NCBI GenBank assembly: GCA_964551215.1
Contig: CAZKBV010000029.1
Location: 1-20,629, forward strand
Direction of reading: 5' to 3'
DNA from: JAFLUQ01 sp964551215
GTDB taxonomy: Bacteria; Bacillota; Clostridia; UMGS1883
DNA length: 20,629 nt
Position 1 is the stretch's first letter. Each line of letters opens with the position of its first letter. Made by a program: the position numbers and the translations under genes. The notes beneath the pieces were generated by a model, which saw only the letters and a program-made list of their open reading frames with translations, made no database searches and was not told the DNA's origin. This document shows, one piece after another, positions 13,709-20,629 of the stretch.

Positions 13709-16700
13709 ATGAAAATTCGTAAGACCATTGCATTCCTGACAGCTCTCGCTATGATTGCCGCCATGGTACCCGCAATGGCTTTGACGGCTTCCGCCGCCTC
13801 AGATGTCACATCTATCATATTGAGCGACGGAAAAACGGCCTACAAGGTCAGCGGCTCAAATCTTATAGCGGACGGCTCTTTCGAGGGCAGCGACTGGACG
13901 AAACAGCTTACTGTCGGCGTTGTGCTTAAAGGCTCCGGCGTCGATAACATAGGGGAGATGAATAATCCCACCCAAGCCGCTGTAGGGGAAACCTTTGCCA
14001 GAGTCAGCGGCGGCCACGAGGGCAGCTATGCCATAACCGCCACGGCGGAAACCTTGGCTAACGGCAAAACTGTTATAAACGGCAGCGACGGCCCCGCTTC
14101 CATAAAGCATTATATCAAAAACAGCGGTTCGGCGGCCCAGCTTTATTATGTCAGATTTTACGCTAAGGCGGCGAGCGAGGAAACCGCGTTTTCGTGGGCG
14201 GTAGAGGGCGTTAACAGCAGCGACGGCCCTCAGAATGTCGCCACGGGAACCGCGAGCGGCGACTGGACAATGTTTGAGAAGGTCGCTTCCGTTAACGCCG
14301 GCGAATACCTTATCATAAACATTTACGATATGGCCAAGGAAGCTGTGCTTCTTGACGACTTCACGGTTTATACCGTCTATGAGGACGAGGACACGGCGAA
14401 CTTTGCCACCGCGATGAACAGCTGGAAATTCAGCTATTACGACGGTCAGGTTATAGACAGCGATATGGATCTTCCCACCTCCGTGGGCAAGGCCACCGTT
14501 ACGTGGGAAAGCTCTCACCCCGAGATTATTTCCTCAACGGGTAAGTTTACCGCTCCCGCGAATGATACCGACGTAACTCTTACGGCTACAATTTCCGTGG
14601 GCGAGTTCTCCGCTCAGAAGGTATATACCTTTAAGACGGAAAGCTTCCTTAACGACCTCCTTGACGCGGTAAAGGCAACCGTTCCCATTACGGTGGGCGG
14701 CAATTTGAGCCTCATTTCCACCGTTGAGGGCTACGAGGGCAGCACGGTTTCGTGGAAGTCCTCAAACACGGCTGTAATCAGCGATACCGGTAAATATACC
14801 GCTCCCGCCTCAAAGGTAAACGTAGACCTTACGGCTACGGTTACGTATAACGGAGTTACCAGTAGCACGGTTATCACCGTTTTGGCGGGTACAATAAATT
14901 CCCTTATTGAAAACGGCGGCTTCGATATAGTTGACGGAACGGAGATTCCGGGCTGGACCTCCGGCAGCGGCAGCGTTCTCAGCACAAACAACTTTGAATA
15001 TGTTACCGACGACACGGGCAACAGCTACATAGTTTCCAAGTCTCACGGAGGCAAGGACAGCGCGGCTTCCATAAAGACATTTATTGAGCTTGAACCCGGC
15101 AAGGCTTATTCTCTCAGCTACAAGCTTTGGTATCAGGGCGACCAAACCTGCACCCAGCTTTATATCGGCGCGGGCCTTACAAGCGACAACTCGACGGGCT
15201 TCACCGAGGATAATCTCAGCAATATGGGCTACGGCGGCAATTACAGCGGCATAGGCAAGGTTTCCAAGGATAGCGGCTGGCAAATCTTTACGCAGGTTCT
15301 TGAACCCGATACGTCAAAGAAGTATCTTTGCATCGAGGGAATCTGGCTTTACCCCACAGGCGAGCGCGACCGCACATTTGAAAGCTGGGCCTTTGACGAT
15401 TTCATTCTTCAGGAAATCGATCCCGATAACAAGGGTACGGTAACGGTTAAGTACGTGGGCGACGACGGCGAGGACCTTGGCGAAGACGACGGCGGCGAAC
15501 AGTACGTCGGCACAACCTTCTCCGCCACATCGGAGAATAAGGCCGACAAGGAAAAGAACGGCTACACCTATACCTTTGACACAACCTGCAAGGACAGCCT
15601 TACGGTTGAGGCCGGAGAAAACGTATTGACCTTGGTGTTCAAAAAGCTTGTTCCCGCGGATGTTACGGTTAAGTTCCTTGAAAAGGAAACAAATAAAGAG
15701 CTTAAGACCGAGGAACCCGTAACCGGATACGTGGGCTTCGAATATGAAGCGACTTCGGCTCAGAAGGCAACTATTAAATCAGAAGACGGCGGCTTATATG
15801 TTCTCGACTCTTCAAGCGCGACGTCCGTTATGGTTAAGGAAGGCTCAAACGAGCTTGTGCTTTACTTCGTTAAAACCGACAACCTTGTAGAAAACGGCGA
15901 CTTCTCCAACGGAACCACCGGCTGGACAAACCGAGTTGGTACGGAGATAACCGGCGCTACTATAACCGAAGATTCGGTATACGGAAATGTTCTTACTATA
16001 GCCGAGACAGGCGGTAAGACGGCTACAACAGGCATAGGAACAAAGTGGACTGTAGAAGTCGGAAAGAGATACGCTCTTTCTTTCGATGTATACTATGACT
16101 CAATGGATGCAACGTATAACGGCGTTTCCGACGCGACAAAGCAGTCTGCGGATACTGACGCGTCTGCCAATTCTACGGATCTTTCCGGAACGAAGCTTAC
16201 TTCCTTTGGCGACGCGGGACAGTGGAACCACATAAGCGTTGACTTTGTAGCGGCGACAGATTTGGTATACTTCCAGGCAAGCTGGTCAAACAATTTCAAG
16301 CTGGCCAACGTTATTCTTGTTGAGGTTGACGAAAGCAAGGTTGGCAATGTAATAATCAAGTACCTTAACAAGGAGGACGACGCCGAGCTTCAGCGCGAAA
16401 GAAAAATTTCCGGCGTTGTTGCCGGCACGACCTATAAGGCTGAGGATTCCGACAAGGAAAGCATACCTGTAGGCAACGATGTTTATGTTTACGACACAAC
16501 AAGCACGGACAGCGTTTCCGTTAAGGAAAACGAGGATAATGTAATCAAGCTTTACTTCAGCAAGGTTGAGGTTACGGCTGTTGAAGAGGTTACAATCGAC
16601 ACAACCGAGGAGGGCGGCGTTGAACTTCCCGAAACGGTTAAGGTTACCTACAGCGACGGAACAAGCGAAAACGTAGCTGTAACGTGGGACGAGATTCCCG

Positions 16701-18295
16701 CTCTTACAGCCGGCGAAATCGTAACCGTAAAGGGTAAGGCGGGCAATCGTGAAGTAGAAGCGAACATCAACGTATTCTATACCGCCGACAAGCCCGATGA
16801 TTACGACAATTACAACTGGATAGGCTCCGGCACCACAAAGTACCCCGTTGCCAAGGACGCGACTAATCAAATAGAAAACGGCGGCTTTACCGACGGTCTT
16901 ACCGGCTGGACGAGAGCGTCCGACGGCGAGGAGATTGAGCTTGAGGTTGTTGACGCCGATTACACGGAATCCGGTAAGGCGGTTGCGGCTGTAAGCGGCA
17001 GCGGCGGCGGCGGAGAAAAGACAATCAGAACATTCTTCCCCGTTACAGCCGGAAAGACATATTATGTAAGCAATATTGTTTATAACAATACGGGCAAGGT
17101 TACAACAGCTCAGGGTTCTACCGGTATGAGCGCTCTTGTAGCGTCTGAAGGCAAGGGCTTCGGCGCGGCCAAGACTTGCGGCGCGTCGCTTTACAGCCAT
17201 GTTGATAACGGCGGCATAAACTCTTGGTCAAGCGGCGGAAGCGAAAATACCGACTTCGTTATAATCGGTACGACCGCAAGCCGTGACGACGGTTCCTACG
17301 CTATAGGCAAGAACTATATCGAGACGGTTATAAATGTTCCCGAAACCGCGACAGAGCCTTACATCATGGTTGCGTACGGCGCAAATGCCTCAGTCGGACT
17401 TTTCTACGGCGACTTCCAGCTTTACGAGCTTGCCGGAGAAGGCTTTGACGTGTCCAAGAAGCTTGTCAAGCTTACTGTTGACGTTGACGGCGAAGAAACC
17501 GTAAGCTATGTTGAAAAGGGCTACACCCTTCCCAACTACGGCGCGATTTACTCCGGCGCGACCGTTAAAATAGAGGGCAGCACAAATGAACCTAACGTCA
17601 CCGTTACGGTTAAGACGGGCGCGCCCGAATTTAAGTCGTCCGTTGCCATAATCGGCGGCAACGCGGTTGTATACGCTGTTGACGAGGATATCAAGGGCGT
17701 AGCGGTAATCGCTCAGTACAAGGACGGCGAGCTTATCGCCGCTAATGCAACTCCCGTTGATGTTGCCGCAGGCGATAATCAAGAGGTAGCAATCGTCTCC
17801 GCTGAAGGCGCGACGGCGCTGAGGGCTATGGTTGTTGAGTCTCTCGAAACAATGAAGCCTCTTGTAACCTCCGCGGGCGCAACCCCCGGAAGCTATTCCC
17901 CCGCGGTTATTAACGTAGGCGACGAAACACAGATTCCCAACGTTCGCTACAATATGTTCGACGGCGACAGAACAACCTACTACGCCAGCCAGAAGTATCA
18001 GGAAAACGACAACTGCTGGTTTATCCTTGACTTCGGTCAGGAAATAACCGCTTCCGAAATTGCCATAGGCTTTAATTCCTACGAAACACGTTCGGCTAAC
18101 TTTAAGCTTTCCGTTTCCAAGGACGGCGAAACCTATACTCCGGTTTACGACGGACTTGCGGAGAGAGTTGATTTGTTCTCAATCGCTCTTACGGATGATA
18201 TCGGCAGCTTCCGTTATGTGAAGTACGAAGGCTTCGGCAACGACAATACATCCGATCCCAAGTGGACGTCCATTAACGAGATAATTATAAAGTAA
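13709..18295 (+). CDS. Large secreted multi-domain carbohydrate-binding-like protein
   Basis: A 1528-residue exported protein of unknown specific function. A signal peptide (1-29, ending near LTASA) is followed by CBM4/9-like modules starting with NLIADGSFEG (about 48-220), LIENGGF (397-574), NLVENGDF (726-877) and NQIENGGF (1053-1244). Between them are two atrophied bacterial Ig domains (231-396, each with a TGKxTAPA signature), three MucBP-like repeats (575-648, 649-725, 878-954, starting like VTVKYVGDDG) and a Big_4-like domain (955-1025). After a beta-rich segment (1245-1388) the protein ends in an F5/8 type C/CBM32-like domain (1389-1528). No catalytic domain, LPXTG motif, SLH or dockerin was seen. 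Domain names rest on motif recognition only. The start at 13709 has a strong AAAGGAGG site and begins the signal peptide. It is flanked by its own promoter region and a terminator hairpin. A role as glycan- or mucin-binding matrix protein or adhesin is inference. Confidence 0.85.
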   Translation: MKIRKTIAFLTALAMIAAMVPAMALTASAASDVTSIILSDGKTAYKVSGSNLIADGSFEGSDWTKQLTVGVVLKGSGVDNIGEMNNPTQAAVGETFARVSGGHEGSYAITATAETLANGKTVINGSDGPASIKHYIKNSGSAAQLYYVRFYAKAASEETAFSWAVEGVNSSDGPQNVATGTASGDWTMFEKVASVNAGEYLIINIYDMAKEAVLLDDFTVYTVYEDEDTANFATAMNSWKFSYYDGQVIDSDMDLPTSVGKATVTWESSHPEIISSTGKFTAPANDTDVTLTATISVGEFSAQKVYTFKTESFLNDLLDAVKATVPITVGGNLSLISTVEGYEGSTVSWKSSNTAVISDTGKYTAPASKVNVDLTATVTYNGVTSSTVITVLAGTINSLIENGGFDIVDGTEIPGWTSGSGSVLSTNNFEYVTDDTGNSYIVSKSHGGKDSAASIKTFIELEPGKAYSLSYKLWYQGDQTCTQLYIGAGLTSDNSTGFTEDNLSNMGYGGNYSGIGKVSKDSGWQIFTQVLEPDTSKKYLCIEGIWLYPTGERDRTFESWAFDDFILQEIDPDNKGTVTVKYVGDDGEDLGEDDGGEQYVGTTFSATSENKADKEKNGYTYTFDTTCKDSLTVEAGENVLTLVFKKLVPADVTVKFLEKETNKELKTEEPVTGYVGFEYEATSAQKATIKSEDGGLYVLDSSSATSVMVKEGSNELVLYFVKTDNLVENGDFSNGTTGWTNRVGTEITGATITEDSVYGNVLTIAETGGKTATTGIGTKWTVEVGKRYALSFDVYYDSMDATYNGVSDATKQSADTDASANSTDLSGTKLTSFGDAGQWNHISVDFVAATDLVYFQASWSNNFKLANVILVEVDESKVGNVIIKYLNKEDDAELQRERKISGVVAGTTYKAEDSDKESIPVGNDVYVYDTTSTDSVSVKENEDNVIKLYFSKVEVTAVEEVTIDTTEEGGVELPETVKVTYSDGTSENVAVTWDEIPALTAGEIVTVKGKAGNREVEANINVFYTADKPDDYDNYNWIGSGTTKYPVAKDATNQIENGGFTDGLTGWTRASDGEEIELEVVDADYTESGKAVAAVSGSGGGGEKTIRTFFPVTAGKTYYVSNIVYNNTGKVTTAQGSTGMSALVASEGKGFGAAKTCGASLYSHVDNGGINSWSSGGSENTDFVIIGTTASRDDGSYAIGKNYIETVINVPETATEPYIMVAYGANASVGLFYGDFQLYELAGEGFDVSKKLVKLTVDVDGEETVSYVEKGYTLPNYGAIYSGATVKIEGSTNEPNVTVTVKTGAPEFKSSVAIIGGNAVVYAVDEDIKGVAVIAQYKDGELIAANATPVDVAAGDNQEVAIVSAEGATALRAMVVESLETMKPLVTSAGATPGSYSPAVINVGDETQIPNVRYNMFDGDRTTYYASQKYQENDNCWFILDFGQEITASEIAIGFNSYETRSANFKLSVSKDGETYTPVYDGLAERVDLFSIALTDDIGSFRYVKYEGFGNDNTSDPKWTSINEIIIK

Positions 18296-18311
18296 ATAAA
18301 TATCTTGCGAT

Positions 18312-18343
18312 AAATAAGCCGCGGCTTTTGCCGCGGCTTATTT
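18312..18343 (+). terminator. Hairpin terminator after the secreted-protein gene
   Basis: A perfect 14-bp stem (AAATAAGCCGCGGC and its reverse complement) with a TTTT loop begins 17 bp after the stop codon. The arm ends in TTATTT, giving a short U-rich tail, so termination is likely but may be partial. Confidence 0.75.
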
Positions 18344-18497
18344 GCGTAGGGGGGGCTGTTTTTCCGCCGCTTCCTTGGCAGGGTTTTTAATTCGCCGAAA
18401 AAATGAATTTGACATACGAGAAAACAAAAGAAAATAAAAGCAAAACGAAGGAAACACGAGCATTTCACTTTCAAATTAATTTTTTTGAAAAAACCTC

Positions 18498-18526
18498 TTG
18501 ACAACGGGGGAAAAATGTATTATAAT
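18498..18526 (+). promoter_or_regulatory. Consensus sigma-A promoter of rplM-rpsI
   Basis: TTGACA (18498-18503), a 17-bp spacer and TATAAT (18521-18526) match the sigma-A consensus at every position, as expected for ribosomal protein genes. The leader is only about 35 nt, too short for an elaborate L13-type autoregulatory leader. Confidence 0.92.
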
Positions 18527-18568
18527 ATCTAACGTTGACAATGAAAAATTAAACAGGAGGTAATTTCC

Positions 18569-19006
18569 ATGAAAAGTACAATGGAAAAGGCCGGACAGGT
18601 TCAGAGAAAATGGTACGTCATCGACGCAGCCGGTAAGAGTGTAGGCCGTGTTGCGGCATCCGCCGCGAGTATTCTCCGGGGCAAGCATAAGCCCACCTAT
18701 ACTCCCCATGTTGACTGCGGGGATCATGTTATTATTCTCAACTGTGACAAGGCCGTTTTTACGGGCAATAAGCTTGAACAAAAGGTTTACCGCCGTCACA
18801 GCGGCTGGGTTGGCGGTCTTAAAGAAGTAACCGCCAAGGAAATGATGGCTCAGAGAAGCGACAAGGCGATGTATATGGCGGTTAAGGGTATGCTTCCCGA
18901 TACAACCATAGGCCGCAGTGCGCTTACACGTCTCAGAGTTTATAAGGGCGCGGAGCATAAGCACGAGGCACAGCAGCCTGAGGTATGGACTCAGGAGATT
19001 AAATAA
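18569..19006 (+). CDS. rplM: Ribosomal protein L13 (uL13)
   Basis: A 50S subunit protein that binds 23S rRNA early in assembly. The 145-residue product shows RKWYVIDAAGKSVGRVAA, then ILRGKHKPTYTPHVDCGDHV, the RHSGWVGGL segment and MAVKGMLPDTTIGR, ending in HEAQQPEVW. All are family hallmarks. The ATG follows AGGAGG at 8 nt. It precedes rpsI by 16 bp. In many Firmicutes this pair follows rplQ, ecf transporter genes and truA; here it stands alone with its own promoter. Confidence 0.98.
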   Translation: MKSTMEKAGQVQRKWYVIDAAGKSVGRVAASAASILRGKHKPTYTPHVDCGDHVIILNCDKAVFTGNKLEQKVYRRHSGWVGGLKEVTAKEMMAQRSDKAMYMAVKGMLPDTTIGRSALTRLRVYKGAEHKHEAQQPEVWTQEIK

Positions 19007-19022
19007 GGGAGGTTGAACTTAA

Positions 19023-19418
19023 ATGGCAGTAACACAGTATTACGGTACAGGCAGAAGAAAGAAGTCTGTTGCAAGAGTTCGCCTTGTTCCCGGTAGCGGC
19101 GAAATTAAAATAAACAACAGAAGTCTTGACGATTATTTCGGTTTGGAAACACTTAAGGTTATAATCCGCCAGCCCCTTGTGGCTACAAAAACAGAGGGCA
19201 GCTTCGACGTTCTCTGCAACGTAAAGGGGGGCGGCTTCACCGGTCAGGCGGGCGCTATCCGCCACGGTATAGCCCGCGCGCTTCTTAAGGTTGACGAGGA
19301 GACTTACCGCCCCGTCCTTAAAGCCGCCGGCTTCCTTACACGCGACCCCAGAATGAAAGAGAGAAAGAAGTACGGTCTTAAAGCCGCACGTAGGGCGCCG
19401 CAGTTTAGTAAGAGATAG
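19023..19418 (+). CDS. rpsI: Ribosomal protein S9 (uS9)
   Basis: A 30S subunit protein whose C-terminal tail reaches the P-site tRNA. The 131-residue product has YYGTGRRKKSVARVRLVPG at the start, GGGFTGQAGAIRHGIARALL in the core, and the basic tail KKYGLKAARRAPQFSKR ending in the invariant SKR. The ribosome site is GGGAGG. It is co-transcribed with rplM and followed by a strong terminator. Confidence 0.98.
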   Translation: MAVTQYYGTGRRKKSVARVRLVPGSGEIKINNRSLDDYFGLETLKVIIRQPLVATKTEGSFDVLCNVKGGGFTGQAGAIRHGIARALLKVDEETYRPVLKAAGFLTRDPRMKERKKYGLKAARRAPQFSKR

Positions 19419-19437
19419 TTTAACAATAAGGGTGAAT

Positions 19438-19488
19438 AAATGCAAGCAAGCCTTGGAAACACTATGTTTCCAAGGCTTGCTTGCATTT
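19438..19488. terminator. Bidirectional terminator between rpsI and rfbB
   Basis: A perfect 23-bp stem encloses a 5-nt ACTAT loop (19461-19465). The arms are 19438-19460 and 19466-19488, beginning AAATGCAAGC and ending GCTTGCATTT, with T at 19486-19489. The flanking A and T runs let it serve rpsI on the plus strand and rfbB on the minus strand. Such a long perfect stem is unusual for a terminator. Confidence 0.92.
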
Positions 19489-19523
19489 TCCGAGGAGGGA
19501 TAAACAGGCTCTCGGGGACGCCC

Positions 19524-20546
19524 TCAACGGGGGATTCCGGAATAATTATTCCCATATTTTAAGTACTCGCCGGACGTACATTCATTCATCCAGTCCATGT
19601 GATCCTTGTACCACCGTATCGTCAGTTTAATTCCGTCGGCAAACATGGTCGTCGGCACCCATCCGAGTTCCGCTGTAGCCTTGCTCGGATCTATGGCGTA
19701 ACGCTGATCATGCCCCTTTCGGTCAGCCACATATGTAATCAGGCTCTCGGGCTTTCCCAATTCCGCAAGGATAATCTTCACGATTTCAATATTCGCCTTT
19801 TCGTTATGGCCGCCAATGTTATATACTTCTCCGACTTTGCCCTTTTCCAAAACAGCCAATATTCCATAGCAATGGTCTTTTACATAAAGCCAGTCGCGGA
19901 CATTCAGCCCCTGCCCGTAAACGGGAAGCGGCTTGCCCCGAGAAGCGTTGTTTATCATAAGCGGAATCAGCTTCTCGGGAAATTGGTACGGCCCGTAGTT
20001 GTTGCTGCAGCGGCTTATCGTCACAGGAAGGCCATAGGTGCGGTGATAAGCCTGCGCAAGCAAGTCCGCCGCCGCCTTAGATGCGCTGTAGGGCGAGCTG
20101 GGGTGTATAGGCGTGTCCTCGCGGAAGAAAAGCTCCGGTCTGTCGAGAGGCAGATCTCCGTAAACCTCATCCGTGCCAACCTGATGAAAACGCCCGATTC
20201 CATATTTTCGGCAGGCGTCCATCAAAACAGCCGTGCCGATGATATTCGTTTCCAAGAATACGGCGGGGTTCTCAATGCTCCGATCCACATGGCTTTCCGC
20301 CGCAAAATTTACCACCATATCCGGATGCTCTTTTTTAAAAATTGCGTCAATCCCCTCACGGTTACGAATGTCCTCCTTGTAGAATACAAGGTTCGGGGAT
20401 TTCATTGCGTCGCTGAGCGTATGAACGTTCGCCGCGTAAGTCAGCGCGTCCACGCACACGATTTTCCAATCAGGGCGTTCCTCCAGCAAAAGATATATAA
20501 AGTTGGAACCGATAAATCCGGCCCCGCCTGTAACAAGTATTTTCAT
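19524..20546 (-). CDS. rfbB: dTDP-glucose 4,6-dehydratase
   Basis: RmlB/RfbB converts dTDP-glucose to dTDP-4-keto-6-deoxyglucose, the second step toward dTDP-rhamnose and other deoxysugars for cell-surface polysaccharides. The 340-residue product is an extended short-chain dehydrogenase with the NAD-binding GGAGFIGSNF at 7-16, NFAAESHVDRSI, the catalytic TDE at 125-127 and YSASK with Tyr153 and Lys157. NNYGPYQFPEKLIPL and NVRDWLYVKDH are typical of the family. The start at 20546 is used because GAGGTG lies upstream and the Rossmann fold begins at once; an upstream in-frame Met lies in the dispersed repeat. rfbA, rfbC and rfbD are not adjacent inside the window. No promoter was recognised; it may lie beyond the edge. 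Confidence 0.95.
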   Translation of the reverse strand: MKILVTGGAGFIGSNFIYLLLEERPDWKIVCVDALTYAANVHTLSDAMKSPNLVFYKEDIRNREGIDAIFKKEHPDMVVNFAAESHVDRSIENPAVFLETNIIGTAVLMDACRKYGIGRFHQVGTDEVYGDLPLDRPELFFREDTPIHPSSPYSASKAAADLLAQAYHRTYGLPVTISRCSNNYGPYQFPEKLIPLMINNASRGKPLPVYGQGLNVRDWLYVKDHCYGILAVLEKGKVGEVYNIGGHNEKANIEIVKIILAELGKPESLITYVADRKGHDQRYAIDPSKATAELGWVPTTMFADGIKLTIRWYKDHMDWMNECTSGEYLKYGNNYSGIPR

Positions 20547-20576
20547 TTTGTTCACCTCAATCCCGTTGTATACCGC

Positions 20577-20629
20577 TTTTAAATCGGAGCAACGCTCCAT
20601 CAAGCTTGCTTGAAATGGAGCTTGCGAAC
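20577..20629 (+). repeat. Dispersed hairpin repeat, copy C (right edge)
   Basis: Plus-strand copy identical over 52 nt to the reverse complement of 1-52. Hairpin 1 is GGAGC (20586-20590), AAC, GCTCC (20594-20598). Hairpin 2 spans 20594-20621. It lies upstream of rfbB in the same relative orientation as copy B has to polA, and is cut by the window edge. Confidence 0.85.

Noticed and set aside
18409..18437. TTGACA upstream of the rplM promoter
   Set aside because: The position 17 bp downstream reads AAATAA, a poor -10, and the consensus promoter at 18498-18526 is a better choice.
20547..20603. Upstream start extending RfbB by 19 residues
   Set aside because: The extra codons come from the dispersed repeat, and the internal ATG at 20546 has a good ribosome site directly before the Rossmann motif.
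1..20629. CRISPR array or tandem repeats
   Set aside because: The repeat copies are only three, far apart and in mixed orientation, with no regular spacers and no cas genes.

Overview
This window is chromosomal DNA of moderate GC content from a Gram-positive member of the Clostridia (Firmicutes); a gut or animal-associated Oscillospirales-like lineage is a guess. The evidence is the Firmicutes gene order rimP-nusA-ylxR-ylxQ-infB-rbfA-nrnA-truB-ribF, a short NusA without the proteobacterial C-terminal repeats, a PolA with a degenerate proofreading domain, strong AGGAGG-type ribosome binding sites and sigma-A promoters with 17-bp spacers. Fifteen of the sixteen protein genes look like housekeeping genes. 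One, a 1528-residue secreted multi-domain protein, looks accessory.

Layout. On the minus strand at the left lie guaB (GMP synthesis) and then the operon polA-coaE-lytic transglycosylase, each with a good promoter. A 420-bp divergent intergenic region (5324-5743) separates polA from the plus-strand translation/RNA operon, which runs without a break from rimP to ribF (5744-13404). After an AT-rich 304-bp region comes the secreted protein (13709-18295), closed by a hairpin. Then come rplM-rpsI, driven by a perfect TTGACA-17-TATAAT promoter and closed by a 23-bp perfect terminator stem. This terminator is shared with the convergent minus-strand gene rfbB (dTDP-glucose 4,6-dehydratase).

The most unusual feature is non-coding. 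A roughly 50-bp repeat occurs at both extreme ends of the window, identical and inverted, and as a diverged third copy between polA and rimP. The differences between the copies keep the base pairing of a hairpin: three paired double changes and one change to a G-U pair. In the internal copy the repeat runs into a region of about 115 nt that can fold into a closed multi-branch RNA-like structure. Its G-U pairs and GNRA/CUUG-type loops fit the plus strand. That copy lies exactly between the predicted polA promoter and the polA start codon. Because both window ends are this repeat, the window may be a whole assembly contig broken at a high-copy element.

How the genes work together: the central operon couples ribosome maturation (RimP, RbfA), initiation (IF2), transcription elongation/termination (NusA), RNA processing (YlxR, YlxQ, NrnA), tRNA modification (TruB) and flavin cofactor synthesis (RibF). 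The leader of this operon carries a stable UUCG hairpin just after the predicted transcription start. No tRNA, rRNA, CRISPR array, insertion sequence or transposase gene was seen.
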